Shown here piece after piece: positions 8,410-16,784 of a stretch of DNA of 64,000 nt. A program made the position numbers and the translations under genes. This DNA is from Novosphingobium sp. PhB165 (GTDB lineage: Bacteria > Pseudomonadota > Alphaproteobacteria > Sphingomonadales > Sphingomonadaceae), in the NCBI RefSeq assembly GCF_004341845.1, contig NZ_SLVB01000006.1, positions 374,071 through 438,070 on the forward strand, read 5' to 3'. The notes under the pieces were generated by a model. The model did no database searches, had not been told where the DNA came from, and saw only the letters and a program-made list of their open reading frames with translations. Every line of letters begins with the position of its first letter. Positions within the stretch are counted from its first letter, which is position 1.

Positions 8410-8767
8410 GGTCTCCCCGATTACGTTCGTCGGTCAGACCCAGCTCGCTCATGTAGGCGCGCATCTGGCCGTGCTTCGACGCCGGGAACCCGGTGGGGTT
8501 GAACAGAAATTCCTTCCACAGCTCGCAGAAGGCGATCGCCGCAGGCTCGCGCGACCCATCCAGCCAGCCGGCTGGCTCAATGAAATTCTTCCAGGCCTTG
8601 GCTGCCTCACCCTTGAGATGGGCCGGCTTTTTCAGCGGGCCAAACCGCGCAGCGATGGCCTCGGCCTCCTCACGCGCTGCGCCGTCGTCGCCATGCCGCG
8701 TGTTGCGGTGCGTGCCGTCAACCAGCCGGAGCTTGGCCGGCTTCGGCTTCGCGCCCCGGGTGGCCAT
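8366..8767 (-). CDS. Terminase small subunit, P27 family
   Basis: The 133-residue product starts MATRGAKPKPAKLRLVDGT, the classical beginning of the P27 small terminase family, which recognises phage DNA and recruits the large subunit. A further family segment is KPAHLKGEAAKAWKNFI. ATG 8767 was chosen because GGAG lies 9 bases upstream; a TTG 18 bases earlier (8785) is in frame but has no comparable ribosome-binding site. The C-terminus is acidic (KEEEDEFFGAG). Confidence 0.92.
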   Translation of the reverse strand: MATRGAKPKPAKLRLVDGTHRNTRHGDDGAAREEAEAIAARFGPLKKPAHLKGEAAKAWKNFIEPAGWLDGSREPAAIAFCELWKEFLFNPTGFPASKHGQMRAYMSELGLTDERNRGDHGGKEEEDEFFGAG

Positions 8768-8925
8768 ATTGAGCAACTCCGACAATCAATCTGGCTTTGT
8801 GAGAATTTAGGCCCACGTGCGCCAGACGCCCTCCCGCCCCATTATTCATGAACACCCCCCCTATCCTGAACGGATCGAGGGGTCGGGCCGGACTTTTGAT
8901 GGATTTGATGCGTTGCCGCGCAATA

Positions 8926-9231
8926 TCATTGCTCTTCGAGCGGCCAGCCATCGGAGCCGATGTGCTTCGTTCCCCGTCCGTTCTCAATCAGCGCCTTGTC
9001 GCTGTCGTGGTGACGCTTGCAGAGGGACTTGAGGGGGCCGGTGAAGAAGGCGTTGCGGTCACCGCGATGCGGCGGGTCGTGGTCGGCCACGGTGGCGGCG
9101 ACGATCTTGCCATCGCGTTGGCACATCCAGCACAGCGGCTCTCGTGCCAGCTGTTCTTTGCGCCTGCGCTTCCATTGGGCTGTGCCATACCAAGGCTTGG
9201 TGATGTCGCGATAGGTTGGGGCTGCGGTCAT
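8926..9231 (-). CDS. HNH endonuclease
   Basis: A 101-residue protein with the HNH fold: two Cys (REPLCWMCQRDG), the central VADHDPPHRGD motif carrying the catalytic His, the Asn in GDRNAFFTG, and a closing CKRHHDSDK. HNH proteins next to terminase genes take part in DNA cleavage at cos in several HK97-like phages. That role is inferred from the position. Confidence 0.92.
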   Translation of the reverse strand: MTAAPTYRDITKPWYGTAQWKRRRKEQLAREPLCWMCQRDGKIVAATVADHDPPHRGDRNAFFTGPLKSLCKRHHDSDKALIENGRGTKHIGSDGWPLEEQ

Positions 9232-9252
9232 GCGGCTGGCCCCGATACAGCA

Positions 9253-9279
9253 GCGCCCGCAAGCGTTGGCTGCGGGCGC
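9253..9279. repeat. GC-rich inverted repeat upstream of the HNH gene
   Basis: Perfect 9-bp arms (GCGCCCGCA and TGCGGGCGC) around a 9-base loop, 22 bases before the HNH start codon. No T-run follows on either strand, so it is not a standard terminator. It separates the leftward packaging/head genes from the toxin-antitoxin insert. A second, weaker stem (GGGGAT/ATCCCC) lies at 9334-9350. Confidence 0.6.
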
Positions 9280-9410
9280 AATTCTGATTACGATTTACGC
9301 TAGAGAACAGATCATGAACTGGAAGTCAAGGCGGGGGATGTCCTATCCCCAACGATCACGATGGGCATCACGTGCATGTACTCGCCATCACGCGCACCGT
9401 GAGTATTCGA

Positions 9411-9463
9411 ATCCGGCATTGCCGTACTTTTGCACTTGCGCCGTGTCCGGCAATGCCGTACTT
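9411..9463. promoter_or_regulatory. Two palindromic operator-like sites before the toxin gene
   Basis: CCGGCATTGCCGTACTT at 9413-9429 and CCGGCAATGCCGTACTT at 9447-9463 differ at one base and are 34 bp apart. Each contains the 11-bp palindrome CGGCAWTGCCG. Placed just upstream of the toxin start (9471), they are probable binding sites for the HTH antitoxin, which usually represses its own operon. Confidence 0.7.
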
Positions 9464-9470
9464 GCGGTGC

Positions 9471-9815
9471 ATGCACACGGTCATCGAAACTAACGCTTAC
9501 CTCGCTGCCGCTAAGGATGCTGGTATGACTGCGGAGGAGATGGCTGCTGTTGTTACCTTGATCGCCCAGAATCCGAAGGCTGGCGATATCATGCCGGGAT
9601 GCGGTGGTGCCCGGAAGCTGCGTGTAGCGAAGCCCGGTAAGGGCAAATCGGGCGGCTACCGTGTTATAACGTATTTCGCCGGTGACGACGTACCTACGTT
9701 CATGATCACGGTATTCGGAAAAAACGAGAAGGCGAACCTGACGAAAGATGAGCGGAACAAGCTCGCCCTGCTCACTAAGGTACTAGCAGACGCTTTGATA
9801 TCAACCGCGCCTTAA
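9471..9815 (+). CDS. RelE/HigB-family toxin
   Basis: A product of 114 residues. The C-terminal half has the RelE-type pattern: GGARKLRVAKPGKGKSGGYRV, then a strand with PTFMITVFGKNEKANLTKDE. Such toxins cleave mRNA on the ribosome. ATG 9471 is chosen because the longer frame upstream would run through the two operator repeats and has a Cys/Arg-rich non-protein-like sequence. It is followed 37 bases later by an HTH gene, giving the toxin-first order of higBA-type loci. It is on the strand opposite to the surrounding phage genes. Confidence 0.87.
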   Translation: MHTVIETNAYLAAAKDAGMTAEEMAAVVTLIAQNPKAGDIMPGCGGARKLRVAKPGKGKSGGYRVITYFAGDDVPTFMITVFGKNEKANLTKDERNKLALLTKVLADALISTAP

Positions 9816-9852
9816 GGGGCGCCATGAACTGAAAACCGGACGGAGACATACT

Positions 9853-10179
9853 ATGGGCGCTTTCGATAAGATCGCGGCCGGCTTGGAAGATGCGATCGCC
9901 TTCGCAAATGGTGACGAATCGCGCGGCCGGGTCATCGCTAACATCGATGTGAAGGCTATTCGGAAATCTGCTCACAAGACGCAGATGGAGTTCGCGACCG
10001 CATATCATATCCCTGTGGGAACTGTGCGCGATTGGGAACAGGCTCGGCGCCAACCGGACGCCCCCGCGCGCGTGCTTCTTTCTCTGATAGAGAAGGACCC
10101 GGTAGGGATTGAGCGCATGATCGCGTCCGAGCCTGGCTCACTAGCAGCCAAGTCGATGGCTCATGGCGCAACCACATAA
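9853..10179 (+). CDS. HTH-type antitoxin (HigA/XRE-like)
   Basis: A product of 108 residues. Residues about 40-80 hold a helix-turn-helix (SAHKTQMEFATAYHIPVGTV, then DWEQARRQPDAPARVLL) of the type found in HigA2/MqsA-like antitoxins. It should neutralise the toxin encoded just before it and bind the two palindromes at 9413-9463. The ribosome-binding site is CGGACGGAG, spaced 8 bases from ATG. Confidence 0.87.
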   Translation: MGAFDKIAAGLEDAIAFANGDESRGRVIANIDVKAIRKSAHKTQMEFATAYHIPVGTVRDWEQARRQPDAPARVLLSLIEKDPVGIERMIASEPGSLAAKSMAHGATT

Positions 10180-10308
10180 CGGACCGATCAGCCATAACAA
10201 TCCGTCTGCAGTACTCAGCCTGGGCTTGGTGGGCGACTAGATAAACTGCGCCATCAGGCAATGCGGCCAATTGCGCGGTCGTTCGACCAGTACGTGGCGC
10301 TCCTCTGT

Positions 10309-10890
10309 TCAAGCCGCGTCACCGTAAGTCGCCACCAAGATTCGCGCTGGCTTCCTTGGCGGCGCAAGAATGTCGAGCGCGCAAAGCGCTGCGCCCAACA
10401 GCATCCGGTCGCAAGGGTCCGCACCGCCGGCGAGCATGCGGTCCAGCCAGGCGGGCCCATGATCGGTATGCGCGGAGGTGACAAGCTGGTCCAAGTACGG
10501 CCGGCACCCAGCCGCATCGAGGCTTGCCATCGCGGCGAACAGCCAATCCTGATCGCGCGCTTCGAACTCAAGCCGCTCGGGCTCGACCATCTCACCAGCC
10601 ATGCCGCGCGGGGATCGATCCAGGGGGCAGCGATAGGTCTCGCCGCCGACGATGCGGTTATAGACGCGGGCGAACCGCTTCCCGCCCTGGTACCGGTCCA
10701 ACGCCAGCTCGGCGTCGTCGGCCAGCAGGCCAGCCGCGAAAGCGCGGCCAAGCGCGGTGCTATAGTGGGTGCCATATCGCTCGCGGCGCGCCTGCACCCA
10801 ATCCGATCCCTTGTCGAAACTGGGCTCGTGCACGCGGCGCCCGTTCGAATGGCGCTTCCCTGCCTTGCTCGGCCTTCCCCTGCGGGCCAT
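10309..10890 (-). CDS. Phage protein of unknown function
   Basis: A 193-residue protein with a very basic N-terminus (ARRGRPSKAGKRHSNGRR) that could bind nucleic acid, followed by a mainly helical body (YGTHYSTALGRAFAAGLL, then YQGGKRFARVYNRIVGG). ATG 10890 overlaps the stop of the preceding gene. I do not recognise a family. As the last gene of the leftward replication block it might be a late-gene regulator, but nothing in the sequence proves this. Confidence 0.6.
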   Translation of the reverse strand: MARRGRPSKAGKRHSNGRRVHEPSFDKGSDWVQARRERYGTHYSTALGRAFAAGLLADDAELALDRYQGGKRFARVYNRIVGGETYRCPLDRSPRGMAGEMVEPERLEFEARDQDWLFAAMASLDAAGCRPYLDQLVTSAHTDHGPAWLDRMLAGGADPCDRMLLGAALCALDILAPPRKPARILVATYGDAA

Positions 10891-11325
10891 CAGAATTTCC
10901 TCTCGCGAAGAGTGTATGAGCCGTCGTCACCGCGCCAGAGCAGGCTGCGGGTCTCGGCGATGGATTTCCACTTCTCCGGCAGCGCATCGATCTCGGCTTG
11001 TGATGCTTCGCCGGTGGAGAGGCGGCCCATAGCTTCGTCGAGGCGGGCCTGCCGCTCGTCCTGTACCCGACGCCGCACGGACGCCCGCTTGTTCGGGAGG
11101 TGGCTATCGCCGGTAAACTCGCTCAGAATGCACTGACACTCCGCGATGGTCGGAAACCATTCACATCGGTTGAGCGCCTGCACCTCCAGATGCTTGATCG
11201 CTGCAAGGCTATTCCGCCTGAGTGTCTGCCAGTAGGCCTCGGCCTGCACCTCGATCGAGATGGCATTGCGCTGCTGGCTTGGCAGGCAGGACTGAAGCGT
11301 GGTCATCACGTCCATGAACTTGTGC

Positions 11326-12431
<1,106 letters not shown>

Positions 12432-12435
<4 letters not shown>

Positions 12436-13052
12436 CGTTCAGTCTCCGGTGCGTAGGGCAGGAAGTGCTCGCAGCCGTTCCGTCCGGATGCACCGCAGCA
12501 ACGGCAAGGGCCGGTGTCGAGTGCGCGGCGTGTAGGCACCTTGGTTGCGATATTGCGCGCGGCGCGGCTGGCGCTGGACTTCTCGCGATAGGCAGCGGCC
12601 AGCCGGGCAGCGTCGACGGTAGGGGTCTTTGCTGGCAGGGTGGTTGCCGCAGCATCCTGTGCCGAGCGCCCAGTCCGAAGCGCGCGTTCCGCGACGTGGA
12701 ACTTTCGCGGGACCAGAACCCCATCGGGCATCCAAACAGCACAAGAGGTATCCGTCTTGGCCGAGAGGTCCACGCCGATGCACAGCGGGGCGCCTTCTGG
12801 CTTGAGTGTCTCGAACGAAGCTTTGGTCCACGATTCATCAGAGCTGATCGGCGTGTTGACGGTTACCGCTCTCGATTGGAGTTCGGCCTGCTCCGCGAGT
12901 TGGCGCCGGGTCGGCTGGCCGCGGGGAATGATGACGACGGCGGCGACGATGGGCGCTTGCCGGAACCGCATGCCGATGGTGGCGGGGCGCAGGACGCCCT
13001 CTGCATCCAGATGGTACCGACCCGGAGCCACGTGTGTGTGAGGCCGCCTCAT
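12432..13052 (-). CDS. Phage protein with RNase H-like motif and Cys cluster
   Basis: A product of 206 residues starting at ATG 13052, which overlaps the RusA stop as ATGA. Around residue 95 it has CIGVDLSAKTDTSCAVW, a strand carrying Asp and Ser/Thr that resembles the first nuclease strand of large terminases and other RNase H-fold proteins. The C-terminus has a Cys/His cluster (GPCRCCGASGRNGCEHF) that could bind zinc. I recognise no full family; function unknown. Confidence 0.6.
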
Positions 13053-13417
13053 GACTGGGCTCCGATCTGGATGACGAACAGCGCCGTGCACGGCTGGATG
13101 AACTCCACAGTGGGCGTGTCGAACAAGCGGTCGTTGACGCCCAGCCGCTCTGCGATCCCGTCGAGGTAGGACTTGGCCGCCGCAACGACGTTGTCCTTGT
13201 CGGGGAAGGGGCCGCCACGCTTCCGGCTCACAGTGATGTGCACCGGGATCTGCAGATCCGCCGCGAAGGAGGGGCGTCTGGGGCTGGTGACTTCGGCGGC
13301 ACCGATATAGCCCCAGCGGCGATGCTCCTTCACCTGCGCGGCCTTGGCCATATGGGATCGGGTGCGGCCGTTCGGCCAGAGCAGCTTGTGCGGGTAGGGC
13401 AGAGTGACGCGGATCAC
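13049..13417 (-). CDS. RusA-family Holliday junction resolvase
   Basis: A product of 122 residues. It begins VIRVTLPYPHKLLWPNGRTR and contains the conserved acidic motif PFPDKDNVVAAAKSYLDGI, followed by GVNDRLFDTPTVEF, all typical of RusA. RusA cuts four-way DNA junctions in phage replication and recombination. GTG 13417 is chosen because it overlaps the upstream stop as GTGA, like the other genes in this block; the longer frame runs inside the previous gene. Confidence 0.88.
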   Translation of the reverse strand: MIRVTLPYPHKLLWPNGRTRSHMAKAAQVKEHRRWGYIGAAEVTSPRRPSFAADLQIPVHITVSRKRGGPFPDKDNVVAAAKSYLDGIAERLGVNDRLFDTPTVEFIQPCTALFVIQIGAQS

Positions 13418-14172
13418 CGGCGCACCACCGAAAGCATATCCAGTTCGGCAGCGGTGCGCGCCATCTTCGTTGCGCAGGGCGCTTCCGCCATCCATGCCCG
13501 GACGAAGAATGGATCCCTCATGCCGACGGCGAAGAACACGCCCACCGAATGCATGATCGTGGAGTGGTCGCGGTTGCCCATGAAACGGCCCACGCTGGGA
13601 TAGCTATTTCCGCGGGATCGCAGGACCGTCGCGGTGAACTGCCGGGCGCGCACGATCGACCTTGAACGCGAAGGGCCGAGTAAATCCTCCACCGTCTCGC
13701 CGCAGCGCGCCGCGCAGGCCTGAATAACCTCCATGTAGGTGACGGCCTGTTCGCGCGTGTCGCCTTCGAAATGCTCTTCCGCATCGTTTGCCGCGCCGGA
13801 GAGCGTGCCAGCAATCACTCCACCGCCAGGCAGTACATGGGCAGCGGAAGCGGCGACCAGCCGCTCTGCAATCGCCGTGCAAATGCCGTTGACCTCGTTG
13901 TCGTCGTCGTGGTGATCGTCCACCGGAGCGCGCGCGGCGCGACGTTCGGCGATCTCGTTGACCCAGTCGGCGCGCCACCGGCGAATGTTCTCCAACGACG
14001 GCGCCTTGCCGTATTCGTCCATGGTGCGGGCGCGAACCGTTGATGGGTCCGAAATGTACTGCACCAGCCGCTTAGCGTATGCGTTCGCGCCGGATGGAAC
14101 GATGTCTGGAAAGCCGCTGCGGCCGAACCATTCGGCACCGGGGGCGTATGTGCGGGAAAGTGCTGTGGCCAT
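13414..14172 (-). CDS. Phage protein with DnaA domain IV-like DNA-binding region
   Basis: A protein of 252 residues. The first 90 residues are not recognised. An Asp/His-rich linker (DDHHDDDNE) follows. Residues about 145-215 match the C-terminal DNA-binding domain of the replication initiator DnaA: IVRARQFTATVLRSRG, then YPSVGRFMGNRDHSTIMHSV, the last being the DnaA-box signature. There is no AAA+ ATPase domain. It probably binds DnaA-box-like sequence at a phage origin or competes with host DnaA. It sits directly upstream of RusA in the replication block. Confidence 0.82.
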   Translation of the reverse strand: MATALSRTYAPGAEWFGRSGFPDIVPSGANAYAKRLVQYISDPSTVRARTMDEYGKAPSLENIRRWRADWVNEIAERRAARAPVDDHHDDDNEVNGICTAIAERLVAASAAHVLPGGGVIAGTLSGAANDAEEHFEGDTREQAVTYMEVIQACAARCGETVEDLLGPSRSRSIVRARQFTATVLRSRGNSYPSVGRFMGNRDHSTIMHSVGVFFAVGMRDPFFVRAWMAEAPCATKMARTAAELDMLSVVRR

Positions 14173-14179
14173 TTTCGCC

Positions 14180-14404
14180 TCAAAGCATCATGAGTTGCGG
14201 ATCGGGATTGTTCGCGATCCAATCGGTGCGCGCGGCCTTCGCGCGCTCAAGGGCGGTGTCCGCATCGATGATCTCTCCGGCGGCAAGGTCGAGCTTGTGC
14301 TTGGCGCGTTTACAGCGCTGCTCCGCGAGCGAGACGATCTCTTCCAGCCGCTCCAGCGTGGGCGGCGTTGGTATGATCTCGTCCAGACGTTCGTCGCCCG
14401 CCAT
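14180..14404 (-). CDS. Small phage protein, coiled-coil
   Basis: A 74-residue protein, almost entirely helical and charged (ERLEEIVSLAEQRCKRAKHK, then ADTALERAKAARTDW), likely a coiled coil. It overlaps the upstream stop by one base. Function unknown. Confidence 0.55.
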   Translation of the reverse strand: MAGDERLDEIIPTPPTLERLEEIVSLAEQRCKRAKHKLDLAAGEIIDADTALERAKAARTDWIANNPDPQLMML

Positions 14405-14868
14405 CAGGCAGTCCGCGCCGGGGTCGGGGCTAGCTTGGCCAGTTGTGCGTCGATAGCGGCGCGGGCGCGTTCCAGCGTGGCGCGGCAGTCGCGCACCTCG
14501 TCCGGGCTGATCGCGTCGTCGTCTTCCAATGCCTGGGACAACGAGAGAGCGGCTTCCAGCACGGCCGACTGTGCCTTGCGGTCATGCATCAGCACGCCAC
14601 CCGGGCGGCTGGCGACGCACAGGCGGTCGAGCGCGCCAGTGAAGCGCCCGTTCCATTCGCGCTTGGCGGCAGCGAAGGCGACCACGCCCATTTCGGCGGT
14701 GCCGGTGCGGTACTTGGCGGCCTGGTCTTCACTCTTGCCCAGCACACGGCCGATGTCGGCATCGGTCAGGCCATCCTCGGCCTTGATGATGCTCAGTTCG
14801 GCGGCGACGGCATCGAGGACAGCCGAAGCGGAAAAGATACTGCGGCGCGGCGTGGATTGTCGGGTCAC
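14404..14868 (-). CDS. HTH-like phage regulatory protein
   Basis: A protein of 154 residues. Residues about 15-70 look like a helix-turn-helix (LTDADIGRVLGKSEDQAAKYRTGTAEMG) followed by a helical segment with REWNGRFTGALDRL. The C-terminal half is a charged helical region. The arrangement recalls Cro/CII-type regulators, but I cannot name a family. It overlaps the LexA-like gene by 4 bases. Confidence 0.6.
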   Translation of the reverse strand: MTRQSTPRRSIFSASAVLDAVAAELSIIKAEDGLTDADIGRVLGKSEDQAAKYRTGTAEMGVVAFAAAKREWNGRFTGALDRLCVASRPGGVLMHDRKAQSAVLEAALSLSQALEDDDAISPDEVRDCRATLERARAAIDAQLAKLAPTPARTA

Positions 14869-15230
14869 TGGTCGATTACCTCACGGCTATGACCGAAGTC
14901 GTTGAAAGGATTGCCCGAGTGGCACTGAAGGGGGGATGCCCGCTCGGGCAGGGCCACTCCGCGACGCGCCAGCTCGGCGAGCAGCGCGGCGGTGGGCACG
15001 TGATGGAGTTCGTTGGCGGCGGCGATTTCGATCGCGCGTGGGCGGTTCGGCACACGGCGAATAGCGCCGCGCTGCTCCAGCCGTGTCAGCAGTCCGTGAA
15101 CGCCGCCCGGATTGGCGGCACCCGTTCCTGCGACCATGTCGCGAACGGACGGCGCCATGCCGCTGTGCTCGGCCATGTAGGTCCTGATAAAGTCCAACAG
15201 CCCTTGCTGCCGGGCCGTGAGTGCGATCAT
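14865..15230 (-). CDS. LexA-type winged-helix DNA-binding protein without peptidase domain
   Basis: A product of 121 residues starting MIALTARQQGLLDFIRTYMA, the typical beginning of the LexA N-terminal DNA-binding domain, followed by GMAPSVRDMVAG, GGVHGLLTRLEQRGAI and RRVPNRPRAIEI. The S24 self-cleavage domain is absent; the C-terminus ends in a short Cys/His-containing tail. ATG 15230 was preferred because GGAGG lies upstream and the domain begins there. It could be a phage regulator that does not respond to SOS by self-cleavage. Confidence 0.82.
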   Translation of the reverse strand: MIALTARQQGLLDFIRTYMAEHSGMAPSVRDMVAGTGAANPGGVHGLLTRLEQRGAIRRVPNRPRAIEIAAANELHHVPTAALLAELARRGVALPERASPLQCHSGNPFNDFGHSREVIDQ

Positions 15231-15313
15231 GCCGGGCGCCCTCCACGGCTGGAGCTTGACGCTCCAGCCGCTTCGGCCAACGTGCAAGTTCTTACACACG
15301 CACGGAGAATTGC

Positions 15314-15592
15314 ATGGACGACGGAAACGCCCGGGACGTGGGCGCGCTTCAGGGTTACCGGATCGCTAGCCAAACGCTGCTCGCCATGGTCATCGCCGAC
15401 CTTTACAGTCGACTTCCGGATGGCGCGGAGGCGTTTGATCGCCTCTCGCAAGAACTTATCACCGCTCTCTACAGCATACAGCCCGGCCCGTTCGGAGGGG
15501 CCAGCGGCGATCTCATTCGGGAACAGGCCATCTTTGCGGCGGAAGCGCTCTGCAAAGGCATCGTGCCTGACCTCAAGAGCCGCGCCGCCTAG
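15314..15592 (+). CDS. Small phage protein on the opposite strand
   Basis: A 92-residue helical protein (YRIASQTLLAMVIADLYSRL, then DLIREQAIFAAEALCKGIV) with a good ribosome-binding site (GGAG, 6 bases before ATG). It is transcribed rightward and diverges from the LexA-like gene. No family recognised; the divergent arrangement suggests it may be controlled together with that gene. Confidence 0.6.
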   Translation: MDDGNARDVGALQGYRIASQTLLAMVIADLYSRLPDGAEAFDRLSQELITALYSIQPGPFGGASGDLIREQAIFAAEALCKGIVPDLKSRAA

Positions 15593-15728
15593 CGGCAGCC
15601 TCGCTTGCGAGGCGGACGGCGTGAGTCGCCGCCTCGCAAGCGTTCTGGGCTGCGGAGCGGGCAAATTCACGAAGCGCTTGCCTGCGAGCGTCACTTGCCG
15701 CGTAGGGCTGTTCGTTCTGTTTCGACAT
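15573..15728 (-). CDS. Small phage protein, 51 residues
   Basis: Leftward ORF beginning MSKQNEQPYAASDARRQALR with AGGAG spaced 7 bases from ATG 15728. It is Ala/Arg-rich and helical. Its 3' end overlaps the end of the convergent 92-residue gene by 20 bases and contains the inverted repeat at 15602-15642. Function unknown. Confidence 0.5.
   Translation of the reverse strand: MSKQNEQPYAASDARRQALREFARSAAQNACEAATHAVRLASEAAARRRGS
15602..15642. repeat. Strong 14-bp inverted repeat between convergent genes
   Basis: Perfect arms CGCTTGCGAGGCGG (15602-15615) and its complement (15629-15642) around a 13-base loop, placed where a rightward and a leftward gene meet. There is no T-run on either strand. 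It may slow or stop transcription from both directions, or be a protein-binding site. Confidence 0.65.
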
Positions 15729-15758
15729 GACGATCTCCTGATGGTGGGTAGGGTTTGC

Positions 15759-15893
15759 TCAATCACGGCGGCCTCCCTGCACGGGCGGCACCATTCCGGC
15801 GTATTCCGGATCACTGTGCGTGCAGCAGGCGCGGCCGCACACGGCGCAACGGGCAGTGGGCGCGGTTGGCGTGGAGGCGGGGCATTTCTTCAT
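15759..15893 (-). CDS. Small Cys-rich phage protein
   Basis: A 44-residue ORF starting MKKCPASTPTAPTARCAVCG, with a CxxC followed by ACCTHSD, so it could bind zinc. ATG 15893 overlaps the upstream stop as ATGA, which supports translation. Confidence 0.5.
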   Translation of the reverse strand: MKKCPASTPTAPTARCAVCGRACCTHSDPEYAGMVPPVQGGRRD

Positions 15894-16162
15894 GCGTCCA
15901 TTCCTTCCGCGCGCAGGCCGAACTGCGTGACTGTCACGATGCGAATGGCGCCGTTGCGCTCGACCGAGATTTGCCCGCTGCGCTCCAGCCGGGTGAGTGC
16001 TGCCGCGCCAGATGCTGCGCCGCGCGCGCCCAGCGCGGCCGCAAGGGCATCGTTCGACGGGCACGGCTGGCGATTGGAGGCAGCCTCGAGGATCAGCCGG
16101 TACGCGGCATGGTCAGTGGTGTCGCGGCGCGAACCCGCGCTTCGGCGCTGGGCGGCCATCAT
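15890..16162 (-). CDS. Small winged-helix-like phage protein
   Basis: A 90-residue product with a helix-turn-helix/wing pattern (DHAAYRLILEAASNRQPCPS, ALAAALGARG, ALTRLERSGQISVERNGAI, ending in a beta wing IRIVTVTQFG). The pattern resembles the LexA-like protein and other winged-helix regulators. ATG 16162 overlaps the previous stop as ATGATG. Confidence 0.65.
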   Translation of the reverse strand: MMAAQRRSAGSRRDTTDHAAYRLILEAASNRQPCPSNDALAAALGARGAASGAAALTRLERSGQISVERNGAIRIVTVTQFGLRAEGMDA

Positions 16163-16467
16163 GTCCGGTCGTCCCATACAAACCCACGGTGCGGGATGCC
16201 GCGCACGGGCATGCGGACACCGAGCTGACGGCGGAGGGCGCTGACATGATTGACCAGCGTCTGATGAGTCATGTTGGGCAGATCGCGATGCGTGATCGGC
16301 TCACCGTCAGCGCGGGCAATGGCGTAGAGCGTGCGCGAGAGATTGCGGGGCAGGTCGAGCTGGTCACCGTCGTAATAGGTGATCACCGGGCCCATCCACC
16401 ACTTGCCACGCGTGACGGCGGCGCCTGCCGCGGTGTTCCCGCCGCAATGTGGGCAACGCGCGTTCAC
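16159..16467 (-). CDS. Zinc-ribbon plus OmpR/PhoB-type winged-helix protein
   Basis: A product of 102 residues. The N-terminus has CPHCGG, half of a possible zinc site. The rest matches the DNA-binding half of OmpR/PhoB-like regulators: LDLPRNLSRTLYAIARADGE, then LVNHVSALRRQLGV, and the closing wing IPHRGFVWD. No receiver domain is present. It is likely an early phage regulator, second in the leftward operon. Confidence 0.7.
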   Translation of the reverse strand: MNARCPHCGGNTAAGAAVTRGKWWMGPVITYYDGDQLDLPRNLSRTLYAIARADGEPITHRDLPNMTHQTLVNHVSALRRQLGVRMPVRGIPHRGFVWDDRT

Positions 16468-16694
16468 GCTACCCGCTCCCGGCGGGCGGCACGGTACGAG
16501 GCCATGAATTCGCGTACCTTTGCTTCCGTCTCAGGCCAGAGCCGACGAGGACGGCGCCTGCCTGAGCCTCTGAGTTCCTGGATCAAGCGCCAGTCTCCCA
16601 GCGCCTCCCGTCCAAACGTACTTTCGGCCATTTCATGATGGGCGACGAAGGCCTCGATCTCAGCCAGGAGCGGTTGGTGTGTCATGGCCCGCAT
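16464..16694 (-). CDS. First gene of the leftward phage operon, unknown function
   Basis: A 76-residue protein with the segment EIEAFVAHHEMAESTFGREA and a basic C-terminal half (SGRRRPRRLWPETEAKVREF). The first ATG (16694) lies only 6 bases from the first operator site, so its transcript would be nearly leaderless; ATG 16685 is also possible. As the first gene under the operator cluster it is probably an immediate early gene. No family recognised. Confidence 0.6.
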   Translation of the reverse strand: MRAMTHQPLLAEIEAFVAHHEMAESTFGREALGDWRLIQELRGSGRRRPRRLWPETEAKVREFMASYRAARRERVA

Positions 16695-16699
16695 TTATC

Positions 16700-16767
16700 G
16701 CGGGTAATTACACGCAGGTCAACCAAGAATGCGGGTCTTTACACGAAATTGCGGGTGATTGCCCGCG
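16700..16767. promoter_or_regulatory. Three operator-like sites between the leftward operon and the repressor
   Basis: GCGGGTAATTACACGCA (16700-16716), GCGGGTCTTTACACGAA (16731-16747) and GCGGGTGATTGCCCGCG (16751-16767). The third is closest to a full palindrome (CGGG...CCCG arms). Spacings are 31 and 20 bp. They fill the divergent promoter region and are the likely binding sites of the repressor encoded at 16785. Confidence 0.8.
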
Positions 16768-16784
16768 AGCCGATACCAGCAGCC

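Noticed and set aside
9334..9350. Terminator at GGGGAT/ATCCCC
   Set aside because: A six-base stem without T-run; too weak to call.
15602..15642. Standard rho-independent terminator
   Set aside because: A strong stem but no T-run on either strand; kept only as an inverted repeat.
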